Source: Bacillus coahuilensis m4-4 (GTDB lineage Bacteria > Bacillota > Bacilli > Bacillales > Bacillaceae_K). From it: a DNA stretch of 64,000 nt. Below, in pieces: positions 17,117 through 25,745 of the stretch (position 1 is its first letter; each line of letters begins with the position of its first letter). The stretch is taken from positions 185,770 through 249,769 of the forward strand of contig NZ_ABFU01000060.3 in the NCBI RefSeq assembly GCF_000171615.1, in the 5' to 3' direction. The notes beneath the pieces are model-generated. The model saw nothing but the letters and a program-made list of their open reading frames with translations, did not search any database and was not told where the DNA came from. Position numbers and translations under genes: made by a program.

Positions 17117-18416
17117 ATGAAAATGAAAGGGCTTTCTTTATTAGCGCTATTATTATCTTTCATGCTTGTCTTAGCTGCTTGTTCATCAGGTACATCGACT
17201 GAAAACTCAAATGAAGGCACCGAAAATGAAGGAACGGAAGGATCGGGAGAAGAGGTAACCATCGATATCTTCCAATTTAAAGTAGAAATTGCAGAACAAC
17301 TAAAAGCATTAGCTGAAGAATATACGAAAGAAAATCCAAATGTTAAGTTTAACATCCAAACAGTTGGTGGAGGAGCAGACTATGGTGCTGCTTTGAAAAC
17401 TCAGTTTGCTTCTGGAAATGAGCCGGATATCTTTAATAACGGTGGATTCCAAGAAGCACAAACTTGGTTAGATAAACTTGAAGACTTATCAGATCAACCA
17501 TGGGTTGCAGATGCATATGAATCAGCATTAGAGCCTATGACAGTTGACGGAAAAGTATATGGTCAGCCACTAAACCTAGAAGGATATGGGTTCATCTACA
17601 ATAAAGATCTATTCGAACAAGCTGGAATTACAGAACTTCCAAAAACACTTTCTGAACTAGAAGAAGTAGCTAAAACGCTTGAAAGTAACGAAATTACTCC
17701 GTTCTCTGTTGGGTATGGGGAATGGTGGGTGCTAGGAATTCATTTACTAAACATTCCTTTTGCTCATCAAGATAATCCAGATGAATTTATCGCAGGATTA
17801 AATGATGGGTCTGCAGAAATTCCTGGAAATGAAAAGTTTGAAAACTTTATGAATCTATTTGATTTAACGATTAAGTACGGTAATGACAATCCGTTAACAA
17901 CAGACTATAACACTCAAGTTACTCAATTTGCAGCTGGTCAAACTGCGATGATGCAACAAGGTAACTGGACTCAAGGGATGATTGAAGAAATTAATCCTGA
18001 AATGAATATGGGCTTCTTGCCTATTCCAATAAGCGATGATGCTTCAAATGATAAGCTAGCAGTGGGTGTACCAAATAACTGGGTAGTAAACAAGAACTCT
18101 GCTGATAAAGAAGAAGACAAAAAAATTCTTGAACTGGATGGTTTCATCTGAAACTGGGAAACGTTACGTTGTGGAAGAATTCAAATTTATCCCTGCATTC
18201 TCTACGATTGAAGCAGAAGGTTTAGGGGCAATGGCCGATGACATAATTGCTTACTCTGAGGCAGGTAACACGCTTTCTTGGAACTGGTTTAAGTTTCCAG
18301 ATGGGGTAGTAAATGAATTTGGTGCGAATATGCAAGCGTATATTGGCGGAGAAAAGGATAAAGAGGAGTTCCTACAATCTCTTCAAGATTCTTGGAATAG
18401 CTTGAAGAAAGAATAG
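17117..18416 (+). pseudogene. sugar-binding lipoprotein of the ABC importer, one frameshift
   Basis: The first frame (17117-18151) has a lipoprotein signal with lipobox LVLAAC, a Ser/Glu/Asn linker, then a family-1 extracellular solute-binding fold (EEYTKENPNVKFNIQTVGGG, GNEPDIFNNG, GQTAMMQQGNW). It runs out of frame at seven A (18119-18125). With six A the reading becomes DKKFLNWMVSSETGKRY and continues in the second frame to 18416. The restored protein is about 432 aa, normal for the family. It captures the sugar outside the membrane for the two permeases upstream. Confidence 0.88.
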
Positions 18417-18423
18417 TAGGTGG

Positions 18424-18450
18424 GAAGGCTAGGAAGCTAGCCTTCTTTTC
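18424..18450 (+). terminator. terminator after the binding-protein gene
   Basis: GAAGGCTA (18424-18431) pairs with TAGCCTTC (18438-18445), then TTTTCTTATT. Confidence 0.75.
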
Positions 18451-18502
18451 TTATTATGTTTGTACTATACTAAAAGCAGTATAGATGGACGGGAGCCATA
18501 TA

Positions 18503-20293
18503 ATGAAATCAAGCATCAGAAGAAAGATGATTTTCTATTTAATCGTATTTACGATTATTCCTCTCGGTATGTCGATGACCATTACCTACTTTTACACAAA
18601 GAATTCGGTGACAAACTCTTTTATACAGAGTAGTGAAACTCTTGTACAGAAGGGGGCAGAGGACATTCAGCATTATTTAGAGACCATTACCAGTATTCCA
18701 TTCCAGTTGTATACGCTAAGGGATTTTGCTAATGTACTGACGCTGGGTGTGGAAAAAAATATTGATAAAAGTCAGCTTGAAATTGATCGTTCGTTAGACA
18801 ATTTATACTATTCACGTGATGAGATTGAGCAAATCCATTTATATATTGAAAACGGTCAAGATTCTTATTCCATCTACAATTACAAGTTAAGTAGTAGAGG
18901 AAAGTTAGAAGAATTAACGAAGCAACCTTACTACTTGCGCTTAAAATTGGCAACAGGATTGCAAACCATTATAGAACCTACTCACCCCATCTACAGCTAC
19001 AATAACCGTTCGACGATTGATAAGAATGTGAAAACTCCCGTACTAAGTTTTCATCAACGGTTAATGGACGTCCCTTCCAACCAATTTTTAGGAATCGTTA
19101 GTATTGATATCACATTAAAAGAATTAATGATCATTGTTGAGCGCTTATATAATGAAGATACTGAAGACTATTACCTCCTGACTACTGATGGGCAGATGAT
19201 TACTACCTCAGTTGATGACGTAGAGAGTGTGGATTGGTTAGACACAATATTAGAGCAAGAAGAGAATCATATACATTGGTCTGACGAGGAGTTTAAAGGG
19301 ATCATGGTGTATGAGACATTTAAAGTAGCGTCAGATGAATGGATTTTGATCAAGAGAATTCCTTATTATGAACTACATAAGGATGCTAGAGAAATTTCGT
19401 ATATTAATCTATTAATCTTGTTTTTCTCTCTTTTAATTGTTGAAGTGGGTACATTATTTATCTCTTTTAAAATGACAGCTCCAATCAAGGTGCTCATACA
19501 AAATATGAAACGAGTGGAAAAGGGAGAATTTAAAGTTGATTTCCTGTCTCTTGGAGATGATGAGTTTGGAGAGCTTGGACATCACTTTACTTCAATGGTT
19601 GAAACCATTGACGAATTGTTTGTGAGGGAGTATTTACTTGAGCTTCGTAATAAGACGAACCAGCTTAAAGTATTGCAATCTCAGGTAAATCCTCATTTTT
19701 TAAATAATGCCCTTCAATCTATTGGAACTTCCTCATTAAAGCAAGGGGATCAGGAAACGTATCAGCTTCTTATGTCCTTAAGTAAAATAATGAGATACAG
19801 TATGAACAATATAGAGGACTTTGTCACGTTACGGGAAGAACTCGAGCATTCAAAGGCCTATTTACATTTACAGAAACAGCGATTTAAAGATCGTTTTACG
19901 TTTGATATTTCAGTAGATGATGATATTTTGCTGTCTCAAGTACCGAAAATGACCATTCAGCCTATTATTGAAAATTATTTTAAACATGGATTAGAGCAGG
20001 ATGAGCGAAAGGGTCATCTAACGATTTCTTGTAAAAAATGGGAGAATAAAAAGTGGATTTCCATTCAGGATAATGGTAAGGGTATGAATGAGCAAGAGAT
20101 CGAAAATCTTATGGTTTCCCTCCATTCTTATAATGCTACGGAACAAGAAAATGGGATAGGTTTAAAAAACATTTATGATCGTATTAAAATTTATTATGGG
20201 ATAGATGCCGAGTTTAAAGTGGAACAAAATACAACTGGAGGTATCACGGTGAATATAATCGTACCTATATCGATAGAGGAGGAGTCACTGTGA
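18503..20293 (+). CDS. sensor histidine kinase, YesM type
   Basis: A 596-aa membrane kinase. Segment 1 is at about residues 11-33, followed by an extracellular sensor region of about 270 residues (Cache-like), then segment 2 (INLLILFFSLLIVEVGTLF), a HAMP linker, a His_kinase domain with QSQVNPHFLNN (phospho-His about 398) and an ATPase with DNGKGM and NGIGLKNIYDRI. Start chosen at ATG 18503 after GGGAG, not the in-frame ATG 18485. Such kinases sense carbohydrates, often with the ABC importer, and phosphorylate the AraC-type regulator encoded next. The two genes overlap by 4 nt. Confidence 0.92.
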   Translation: MKSSIRRKMIFYLIVFTIIPLGMSMTITYFYTKNSVTNSFIQSSETLVQKGAEDIQHYLETITSIPFQLYTLRDFANVLTLGVEKNIDKSQLEIDRSLDNLYYSRDEIEQIHLYIENGQDSYSIYNYKLSSRGKLEELTKQPYYLRLKLATGLQTIIEPTHPIYSYNNRSTIDKNVKTPVLSFHQRLMDVPSNQFLGIVSIDITLKELMIIVERLYNEDTEDYYLLTTDGQMITTSVDDVESVDWLDTILEQEENHIHWSDEEFKGIMVYETFKVASDEWILIKRIPYYELHKDAREISYINLLILFFSLLIVEVGTLFISFKMTAPIKVLIQNMKRVEKGEFKVDFLSLGDDEFGELGHHFTSMVETIDELFVREYLLELRNKTNQLKVLQSQVNPHFLNNALQSIGTSSLKQGDQETYQLLMSLSKIMRYSMNNIEDFVTLREELEHSKAYLHLQKQRFKDRFTFDISVDDDILLSQVPKMTIQPIIENYFKHGLEQDERKGHLTISCKKWENKKWISIQDNGKGMNEQEIENLMVSLHSYNATEQENGIGLKNIYDRIKIYYGIDAEFKVEQNTTGGITVNIIVPISIEEESL

Positions 20294-21051
20294 AGCTCTT
20301 ATTAGTGGATGATGAATTGCATGTTAGGGAAGGAATCCGTTTATTGGGTAGATGGGAAGAACTTCAAATTACAGAAATTGTAGAGGCGGAGAATGGTCAA
20401 CAAGCGGTCCAAATCATTGAAACATCTTCTCCTGAAATTATTATAACCGATATGAAAATGCCTGTAATGGGTGGAGGAAAACTATTAGAGTGGTTAAACG
20501 AGACCGAATGCCCAAGTATACGTATTGTTCTCACAGGCTTCGATCAGTATGAGTATATGCGAAAAGCAGTCCAGCATGGAAGCTTTGATTATTTATTAAA
20601 GCCAATAGATCCAGATCTTCTGCATGAAGTCTTAACCAAAGCCGTTTCAGCGGTTCAATTGCAACAACCGAAGGGCGAAGTAGTAGCCGAAGATTACAAG
20701 GACCAAACTATCACCATTACGATGAGAAAAGTAGAGGAATATTTAAAGGAATACTATCATGAAGATATTAAACTCCAGGATATAGCCGATACTTTTTATA
20801 TCAGTAGAGAATATATATCAAGAAAGTTTAAAGAACATTTTCATTTAACAATTACAGATTATTTAGTGGACTTACGCATGAAAAAAGCGATGGAACTTCT
20901 AGATCGTACCAACTTGAAGGTGTATGAAATAGCTGAAAAAGTTGGGTATGTGGATGATAAATACTTTCGGAAGGTGTTTAAAAAGTTTGCTGGCGTCACA
21001 CCAAATGATTATCGTCAGAAAGATAAGAATGGAAAAAGACTCAAGTCTTAA
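20290..21051 (+). CDS. response regulator with AraC-type DNA-binding domain, YesN type
   Basis: A 253-aa protein. The receiver domain (residues 1-120) has LLVDDE, the phospho-acceptor Asp in IIITDMKMPVMGG and the Lys of LLKPID. The C-terminal AraC/XylS domain has two helix-turn-helix motifs (LQDIADTFYISREYISRKFK and VYEIAEKVGYVDDKYFRKVFKK). It is shorter than many YesN proteins because the linker is minimal. The GTG start overlaps the kinase stop. It probably activates the two importer promoters through the direct-repeat elements at 15107 and 17016. Confidence 0.92.
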   Translation: MKLLLVDDELHVREGIRLLGRWEELQITEIVEAENGQQAVQIIETSSPEIIITDMKMPVMGGGKLLEWLNETECPSIRIVLTGFDQYEYMRKAVQHGSFDYLLKPIDPDLLHEVLTKAVSAVQLQQPKGEVVAEDYKDQTITITMRKVEEYLKEYYHEDIKLQDIADTFYISREYISRKFKEHFHLTITDYLVDLRMKKAMELLDRTNLKVYEIAEKVGYVDDKYFRKVFKKFAGVTPNDYRQKDKNGKRLKS

Positions 21052-21073
21052 GTGAATAGACTTGAGTCTTTTG
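21035..21073. terminator. bidirectional terminator overlapping the response regulator stop
   Basis: AAAAGACTCAAGTC pairs with GACTTGAGTCTTTT. The 5' arm encodes the last codons of the regulator. It also lies at the end of the convergent lipoprotein gene. Confidence 0.85.
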
Positions 21074-21085
21074 TATGTTCCCTAT

Positions 21086-21310
21086 TTATTGTGAAGATTC
21101 TTCATCTGAATTTTCTTCGTCTAATGTTTCATCAAGTTCTTCTTCTGCTTCGTTTAGTTCACCTTCAACTTTTGTTTCAACATCTTCACTATATTCTTCC
21201 GTTTCTTCACTCATATCCACTTCGTTTTGTTCTGCTTCTTCCTCGGCACATGCACCTAATAATAACCCTGTACTTAACGTCATAGAAAGCAGTAGATTTC
21301 TTTTCTTCAT
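21086..21310 (-). CDS. small acidic lipoprotein, hypothetical
   Basis: A 74-aa protein. MKKRNLLLSMTLSTGLLLGAC is a lipoprotein signal with lipobox LLGAC; cleavage would leave Cys22 as the lipid anchor. The mature part is almost all Glu/Asp/Ser. Start chosen at ATG 21310, 7-8 nt after AAAGGAGAG, rather than the ATG at 21331. Not recognised as a named family. The low-complexity mature part gives no functional clue. Confidence 0.75.
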   Translation of the reverse strand: MKKRNLLLSMTLSTGLLLGACAEEEAEQNEVDMSEETEEYSEDVETKVEGELNEAEEELDETLDEENSDEESSQ

Positions 21311-21448
21311 TGGAACTCTCTCCTTTATCATTTCTAGTTGTATTAATCTATTACCACAATAACATTCTCGTAAACTTTAGGGTTTGATTGGGTGTATGAG
21401 AGGAGAATCTGCTATAATAGAGGAAAATATTTCATGGAATAGTGAGTG

Positions 21449-22534
21449 ATGGTATTGTCTTTATTGGATAGGAATTGGTTTAAAGCACTCGTTGCGCTTA
21501 TCTTATTGCTGATTGCAATATTTTTATTACATCAAGTTAGCTTTATCTTTACACCGATAGTGGTTTTACTCAAAACCATTTTCTTGCCGTTTATTTTAGC
21601 AGGAATATTATTTTACTTGTGTCGACCACTCGTAAGATTTCTTGAAAAGCAAAAAGTTCCTAAGGGAATTGCCATTATCGTAGCTTACATTGCCATTATC
21701 CTAGCATTCTACGGAATCTTTAAGTTAATCGGCCCCGTTGTAAATGATCAAATTGACCGTTTTGTTAAAAACTTTCCTAAAATGCAGGAGGCAGTAGAGG
21801 AATCTGTCACATATGTTCAAGATAACTGGGAGTACTTACCTGAATCTGTGAGAGATATGGTTTCATTTGATAAGGCTGCTGAGAGAGCACAGTCATTTTT
21901 TACTGGGTTTGCTAGTGACTTTGTGTCCATACTTACCAATATCTTTAGCACCGTCTTCGTACTGGTCCTTGTTCCATTTATTTTGTTCTATATGTTAAAG
22001 GATGGTAATCGCTTAGGGAACTTTATCGCCCTCTTTTTCCCCGCTCATAAAAGAGAGGATGTGAAAGGTGTACTTGGAGCAATGGACAAAACCATTTCTT
22101 CTTATATTCAAGGACAAGTCTTGGTTAGTGTATGTGTCGGCACCCTACTCTTAATTGGGTACTTAATTATTGGTTTGGATTACTCATTAGTACTTGCCTT
22201 ATTCGGAATGCTGACCAATGTCATTCCTTTCATAGGTCCTTTTATCGCGGTTGTTCCTGCCTTGCTAGTGGCGCTTTTCCAGGATCCAATTATGGTCGTT
22301 TATGTTGCCATCATTATGATCATAGCCCAACAGATTGAAGGGAATATTATCTCCCCTCAAGTGATGGGGAAAACTCTAGATATTCACCCATTGACCATCA
22401 TTGTGTTAATTTTATTTGCAGGGAATTTAGTAGGGTTCTTAGGAATTATCTTTGTGATTCCAACTTATGCAGTTGTGAAAACTGTCATTATTCACTTATA
22501 TAAACTCACTCAAGTAACTAGAGATGATAAATAG
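21449..22534 (+). CDS. AI-2E family transporter (YtvI/PerM-like)
   Basis: About 361 aa with roughly eight membrane segments, and a central amphipathic region (VNDQIDRFVKNFPKMQEAVEESVTYVQDN) before the TTFVLVLVPFILFYMLKDG-type segment. The signature GALTNVIPFIGPFI-like stretch is present as FGMLTNVIPFIGPFIAVVP. Family members include Na+/H+ antiporters and putative autoinducer exporters, so the name does not prove function. The start is ATG 21449 or the GTG immediately before it; the SD is weak. Convergent with ohr. Confidence 0.85.
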   Translation: MVLSLLDRNWFKALVALILLLIAIFLLHQVSFIFTPIVVLLKTIFLPFILAGILFYLCRPLVRFLEKQKVPKGIAIIVAYIAIILAFYGIFKLIGPVVNDQIDRFVKNFPKMQEAVEESVTYVQDNWEYLPESVRDMVSFDKAAERAQSFFTGFASDFVSILTNIFSTVFVLVLVPFILFYMLKDGNRLGNFIALFFPAHKREDVKGVLGAMDKTISSYIQGQVLVSVCVGTLLLIGYLIIGLDYSLVLALFGMLTNVIPFIGPFIAVVPALLVALFQDPIMVVYVAIIMIIAQQIEGNIISPQVMGKTLDIHPLTIIVLILFAGNLVGFLGIIFVIPTYAVVKTVIIHLYKLTQVTRDDK

Positions 22535-22567
22535 AAAAGAGGAAGCGGCTGAACCGCTTCCTCTTTT
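22535..22567. terminator. bidirectional terminator between the AI-2E gene and ohr
   Basis: AAAAGAGGAAGCGG pairs perfectly with CCGCTTCCTCTTTT (14 bp, 5-nt loop). Confidence 0.92.
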
Positions 22568-22573
22568 TACTCT

Positions 22574-22993
22574 TTATACTGCTTTTGCCTGTAAGGATAC
22601 GTCGATGTTTCCAGATGTCGCTTTAGAGTATGGACATACTGTGTGAGCCGTTTTCACTAATTCCTCTGCTTCTTCCTGACTTACTCCTTTAAGGTTAACA
22701 ATTAGCTCGACTGCTAGTTTAAACCCACCGTCTGTGTCTTTTCCAATGGATACGGCTGCTGTTACTTCGCTTTCAATTTGCTTTTTTGCTTGTCTTGCTA
22801 CAAGGTTTAAAGCAGAATCAAAGCATGCAGAATAACCTGCTGCAAATAATTGCTCTGGGTTTGTTCCTTCTCCACCAGCTCCACCTAAACCTTTAGGCAT
22901 GGAAAGTGATAAATTTAGAACTCCATCCTCAGATTGAATTTTTCCTTGGCGTCCACCGTGAGTGGTGGCTTTTGCTGTGTATAATGCGTCCAT
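22574..22993 (-). CDS. ohr: organic hydroperoxide resistance protein, Ohr/OsmC family
   Basis: A 139-aa protein with the two Ohr redox cysteines, Cys57 in GYSACFDSAL and Cys120 in HTVCPYSKAT, and the N-terminal Arg/Glu context GGRQGKI. It reduces organic peroxides using lipoyl or thiol donors in the cytosol. Start chosen at ATG 22993 behind AAGGGAG. It is preceded by a good promoter that overlaps an OhrR-like box. Monocistronic. Confidence 0.93.
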   Translation of the reverse strand: MDALYTAKATTHGGRQGKIQSEDGVLNLSLSMPKGLGGAGGEGTNPEQLFAAGYSACFDSALNLVARQAKKQIESEVTAAVSIGKDTDGGFKLAVELIVNLKGVSQEEAEELVKTAHTVCPYSKATSGNIDVSLQAKAV

Positions 22994-23024
22994 TAGAAAA
23001 TCTCCCTTCAACTTTTAAGTTGTG

Positions 23025-23062
23025 TACAATTGAATTTTACAAAATATAATATATAGTTGCAA
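23025..23062 (-). promoter_or_regulatory. ohr promoter with OhrR-like operator
   Basis: On the minus strand: -35 TTGCAA (23057-23062), 17-bp spacer, -10 TAAAAT (23034-23039). The + strand word TACAATTGAATTTTA (23025-23039) overlaps the -10 and resembles the B. subtilis OhrR box TACAATTAAATTGTA. Peroxide-inducible control is inferred. No ohrR gene is in the window. Confidence 0.6.
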
Positions 23063-23295
23063 GTTTAAAGCCTTGTACATTTCATCCTCTTTTACAATAC
23101 CCGTTTATAAGTGAAGTCATACTACTTAAAAAACTTTGGTAAGGTAAATAATTGATCTATTTTTATTTTCAGCTATGGTGATGATCTATTGAAATTGGAA
23201 GAGCACTTTCTTTGTTGAGTATATTGGTAGAAGTATTTTTTAATGTATTGAATGCTGGTGAGTTTTCCAAAGTGTGCTAATAAAGGCTGATGGAA
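23063..23295. other. intergenic, nothing recognised
   Basis: A/T-rich spacer between the ohr promoter and the family II array. No credible gene or RNA was seen. Confidence 0.5.
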
Positions 23296-23723
23296 ATCGT
23301 TTTGGCAGTAGCGCGCGTCCTATGTACGTAAAAAATGAGGGAAGAGCCACGCGGTGGCAGTAGCGCGATACCCAACCCCGGAAAAAATCGAAGAAGAGAC
23401 ACGCGTAGGGGGTAGCGCGAGTACCATGAACGAAAAAAAATGGGGGATGGGACACGCGGTGGCAGTAGCGCGCCACCCACCCCCGGAAAAAAGCGAAAAT
23501 GAGACACGCGGTAGCGCGAGTACCATGAACGAAAAAAATGGAGGATGAGACACGTGGTAGCAGTAGCGCGCCACCCAAATCCGCAAAAATGTGATGAAGA
23601 GACACGCGTAGTAGGTAGCGCGAGCACCATGAACGAAAATAATGGGGGAATGAGACACGCGCTGGCAATAGCGCGCCACCCACCCACGGGAAACTGTGAA
23701 GAAGAGACTCGAGCTAGCTCCCC
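23296..23723. repeat. family II array: ACGCG-14-GCGCG pairs, about 52-bp period
   Basis: GCGCG occurs at 23311, 23363, 23415, 23468, 23514, 23566, 23618 and 23671 (steps 52, 52, 53, 46, 52, 52, 53). ACGCG, ACGTG or ACTCG words start at 23349, 23401, 23454, 23506, 23552, 23604, 23657 and 23707, usually 14 bp before the next GCGCG. Two unit types alternate after GCGCG: AGTACCATGAACGAAAA and CCACCCACCCCCGGAAAA, giving a dimer of about 105 bp. The array is G+C-rich with oligo-A tracts. Open frames crossing it are by-products of the repeat. Confidence 0.88.
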
Positions 23724-23776
23724 CTACTGAAAACATAGCCATCTTGCAAAAATTAATGAAGTTGTGGAACAGAGCT

Positions 23777-23803
23777 AAAAAAGGAGCTGCAAAAGCGGCT
23801 CCG
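23777..23803 (-). terminator. terminator of the thioredoxin-like gene
   Basis: On the minus strand GGAGCCGC-TTTT-GCAGCTCC is followed by TTTTTT. It lies between the gene and the family II array. Confidence 0.85.
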
Positions 23804-23808
23804 TTTCA

Positions 23809-24129
23809 TTACTTATTCAGTTCAGTTAAAAATTCTGAGACTTGCTCTGGAGTTTTAGCATTTGCACTGTGTAGATGGGCAATTTTTTTACCATCTTGGT
23901 AGACCAGTAAACTTGGAATGCCCATTACTTCATTTTTATCTGCGATTTCAGGAAGTTCATCCTTATTTAATTCATACCATTTGTATTGGTTGTATTCGTC
24001 CATAATCTCACCAATAAACATGTCCATTCGCTTACAATCTGGACACCAATCAGCGAAAAATTTAATGATGACTGGCTCAGAGCTTTCTATAAAAGATTCG
24101 TACGTTTCATTGTTTTTAATACTTTGCAT
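23809..24129 (-). CDS. thioredoxin family protein
   Basis: A 106-aa thioredoxin fold with a WCPDC active site (Cys29, Cys32) after FFAD, and the cis-Pro segment MGIPSLLVYQDGK. Similar in length to Bacillus YtpP-type thioredoxins. A cytosolic thiol-disulfide reductase. Start chosen at ATG 24129 behind GGAGG rather than the upstream ATG at 24156. Its partner is not evident from the neighbours. Confidence 0.88.
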   Translation of the reverse strand: MQSIKNNETYESFIESSEPVIIKFFADWCPDCKRMDMFIGEIMDEYNQYKWYELNKDELPEIADKNEVMGIPSLLVYQDGKKIAHLHSANAKTPEQVSEFLTELNK

Positions 24130-24325
24130 CCTATTCCATCCTCCAGTTAAAATCAATAATCTTCACTAGTTTATCCTGTTTAGATTAAAAATGGCAAAAT
24201 AAATGCTGTCAAACGGGATATTTAGACAAATTATGACAATCCTCCCCGTTTCTTCACAATATATGATATGCTATATTAGGTCCTATTAGCCTATAGACAA
24301 CATTTAGAAAGGGAGGGAGTATAGT

Positions 24326-24925
24326 TTGCTGTTGTATGTACACATTGTATTTGCCACAGTCGTCATGGCGACGATTGTCTATCTTTACGGGGAAATGATT
24401 CATTCTTTTTATAAAAGACATAAGCTTGGTGAACTTCACTATCCACAAGACCAAGTCGTAAGCTTTTCAAGTGTCGGTTTACCTGTTCAATTAAAAACAC
24501 TTACACATCGAAGCAACTTTTTCGTTGTGATATTTTTACATGTTGTTATCATTGGGACCTTAATTTTATGGATTTATAACATTTGGATTCACCCATTTTA
24601 TTTAGGTTTTACATTAGCGGCTTTGCCTTATTTATTATTATTTAAATACGTTGTAGAAGTACGAGAAAATGGACTGATAATTAATGGCTTTATGTTTAAC
24701 TGGAATGAGATTGAAGAGGTAGAATGGGTTCCCAAAAATGATACGAAAAGTTTAGTGATTCTTTTTCATAAACGAAAAATCTTGTTTAAAAGATACATGT
24801 CAAAACCGTTACCGACCATTCTTGCAGATGAGTTGGACAAAAATAATAAAAAGATACTGGCATTAACCTTACTATGCCCAATGAAAAAAGAGCACATAGG
24901 CTCTTCTAGTTATTGCATATTTTGA
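24326..24925 (+). CDS. membrane protein with C-terminal PH-like region, hypothetical
   Basis: A 199-aa protein with one N-terminal membrane segment (residues 1-22) and two more near residues 70-112. A soluble part follows (VRENGLIINGFMFNWNEIEEVEWV, then KSLVILFHKRKILFKRYM), which resembles small bacterial PH-like domains (DUF5673-type, tentative). Start is TTG 24326 after GGGAGGG. The last 16 nt overlap the convergent coat gene and its terminator hairpin lies inside this frame, so the true end may be earlier and the final residues may be displaced by an indel. Confidence 0.6.
   Translation: MLLYVHIVFATVVMATIVYLYGEMIHSFYKRHKLGELHYPQDQVVSFSSVGLPVQLKTLTHRSNFFVVIFLHVVIIGTLILWIYNIWIHPFYLGFTLAALPYLLLFKYVVEVRENGLIINGFMFNWNEIEEVEWVPKNDTKSLVILFHKRKILFKRYMSKPLPTILADELDKNNKKILALTLLCPMKKEHIGSSSYCIF
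24883..24906 (-). terminator. terminator of the coat protein gene
   Basis: On the minus strand AAGAGC-loop-GCTCTT is followed by a T-run. Confidence 0.7.
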
Positions 24926-25243
24926 TAAGGAAATTGAGTTTGATATTCTTGGTGTTGTGTGAAAGATTGCTGCAACGCCTGCTGATCTGCTTGTTCTAAT
25001 TGATACCAGCCTTTTTGAAACATGCATTCATACAAACGTCGTTGGGCATTTTGACTTTCTGTGAAGATTTGTAACACATCCTGGTATAACCCTTCGTGAC
25101 TTGCCTCGTTTAAAAATGTACAATATCCCGCTGTCATATATTTCTCCATGGCTAACGTATCTGTAATAAAATCACGATCGTTCATTTGAGGAGATTCTGG
25201 TACTTGAGTTTTTGGGTTGCCGATCTTTATTTTGATTGTTCAT
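24910..25243 (-). pseudogene. yusN: CotF-family spore coat protein (YusN-like), frameshift in N-terminus
   Basis: The main frame (25185-24910, 91 aa) has the CotF motif MNDRDFITDTLAMEKYMTAGY and the ferritin-like helices of this family. Its ATG at 25185 lacks an SD. An ATG at 25243 follows AAGGAGGAACATTCT and reads MNNQNKDRQPK. Removing one A from the five at 25209-25213 (complement) fuses the two as PKTQVPESPQMNDRD, as in homologues. It probably coats the forespore. The other coat gene lies 13 nt upstream, in operon with it. Confidence 0.82.
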
Positions 25244-25256
25244 AGAATGTTCCTCC

Positions 25257-25535
25257 TTACTGTAAAGTTTGATTAGACTGTTGATTTACTCCTTGACCTA
25301 AATGGTGCAATATTTGTTGATAATGTTTTTGATGCATCATTCCGCATTGTTCAATTTCTTGCTTTACGGTCTGATCTTGACAATGTTCAGCCAAGAAATG
25401 AGCCTTTTTCATCGCCAACAAATTCCAAGCGAGCATATCATTCATATATAAAGCATCTTTAGTGGTTAATACCGGGGGAGCCTGTTGGTACATTTGCTGT
25501 TGATTCTGCATTTGATTTTGTTGATTCGTTTGCAT
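25257..25535 (-). CDS. spore coat protein-like, small Gln-rich
   Basis: A 92-aa protein. A Gln/Asn-rich N-terminus (about 20 residues) is followed by a CotF-like helical segment (LTTKDALYMNDMLAWNLLAMKKAHF) with conserved Asp/Leu spacing and a second helix MMHQKHYQQILHHL. AAGGAGG precedes the ATG. First gene of a two-gene coat operon with the YusN-like gene. Confidence 0.82.
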   Translation of the reverse strand: MQTNQQNQMQNQQQMYQQAPPVLTTKDALYMNDMLAWNLLAMKKAHFLAEHCQDQTVKQEIEQCGMMHQKHYQQILHHLGQGVNQQSNQTLQ

Positions 25536-25703
25536 ACAGTTTTCCTCCTTTTAGTGTTCATGTCTATCATCCCAAATAATATTTTATCTATACGAATTCG
25601 TATATAAATGTTTAAAGTCGTAAGAAAAAGTATATTCAAATAGTAAGAATAATGATAAAATAAGGTGTCTTCGCATGAACGTGTGAATTTTTTTTACACA
25701 CTA

Positions 25704-25717
25704 AGAAAGCGTTTTCA
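25704..25717 (+). promoter_or_regulatory. candidate cre site upstream of fadM
   Basis: AGAAAGCGTTTTCA matches 13 of 14 cre positions and lies 28 bp before the ATG of the proline dehydrogenase gene. Confidence 0.6.
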
Positions 25718-25745
25718 TTTTATTTTGTACCTGGGGGTATTTAAC

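Noticed and set aside
23240..23742. Several 60-147-codon frames on both strands in the 23.3 kb array
   Set aside because: By-products of the G+C-rich repeat; no SD, no homology, mutually overlapping.
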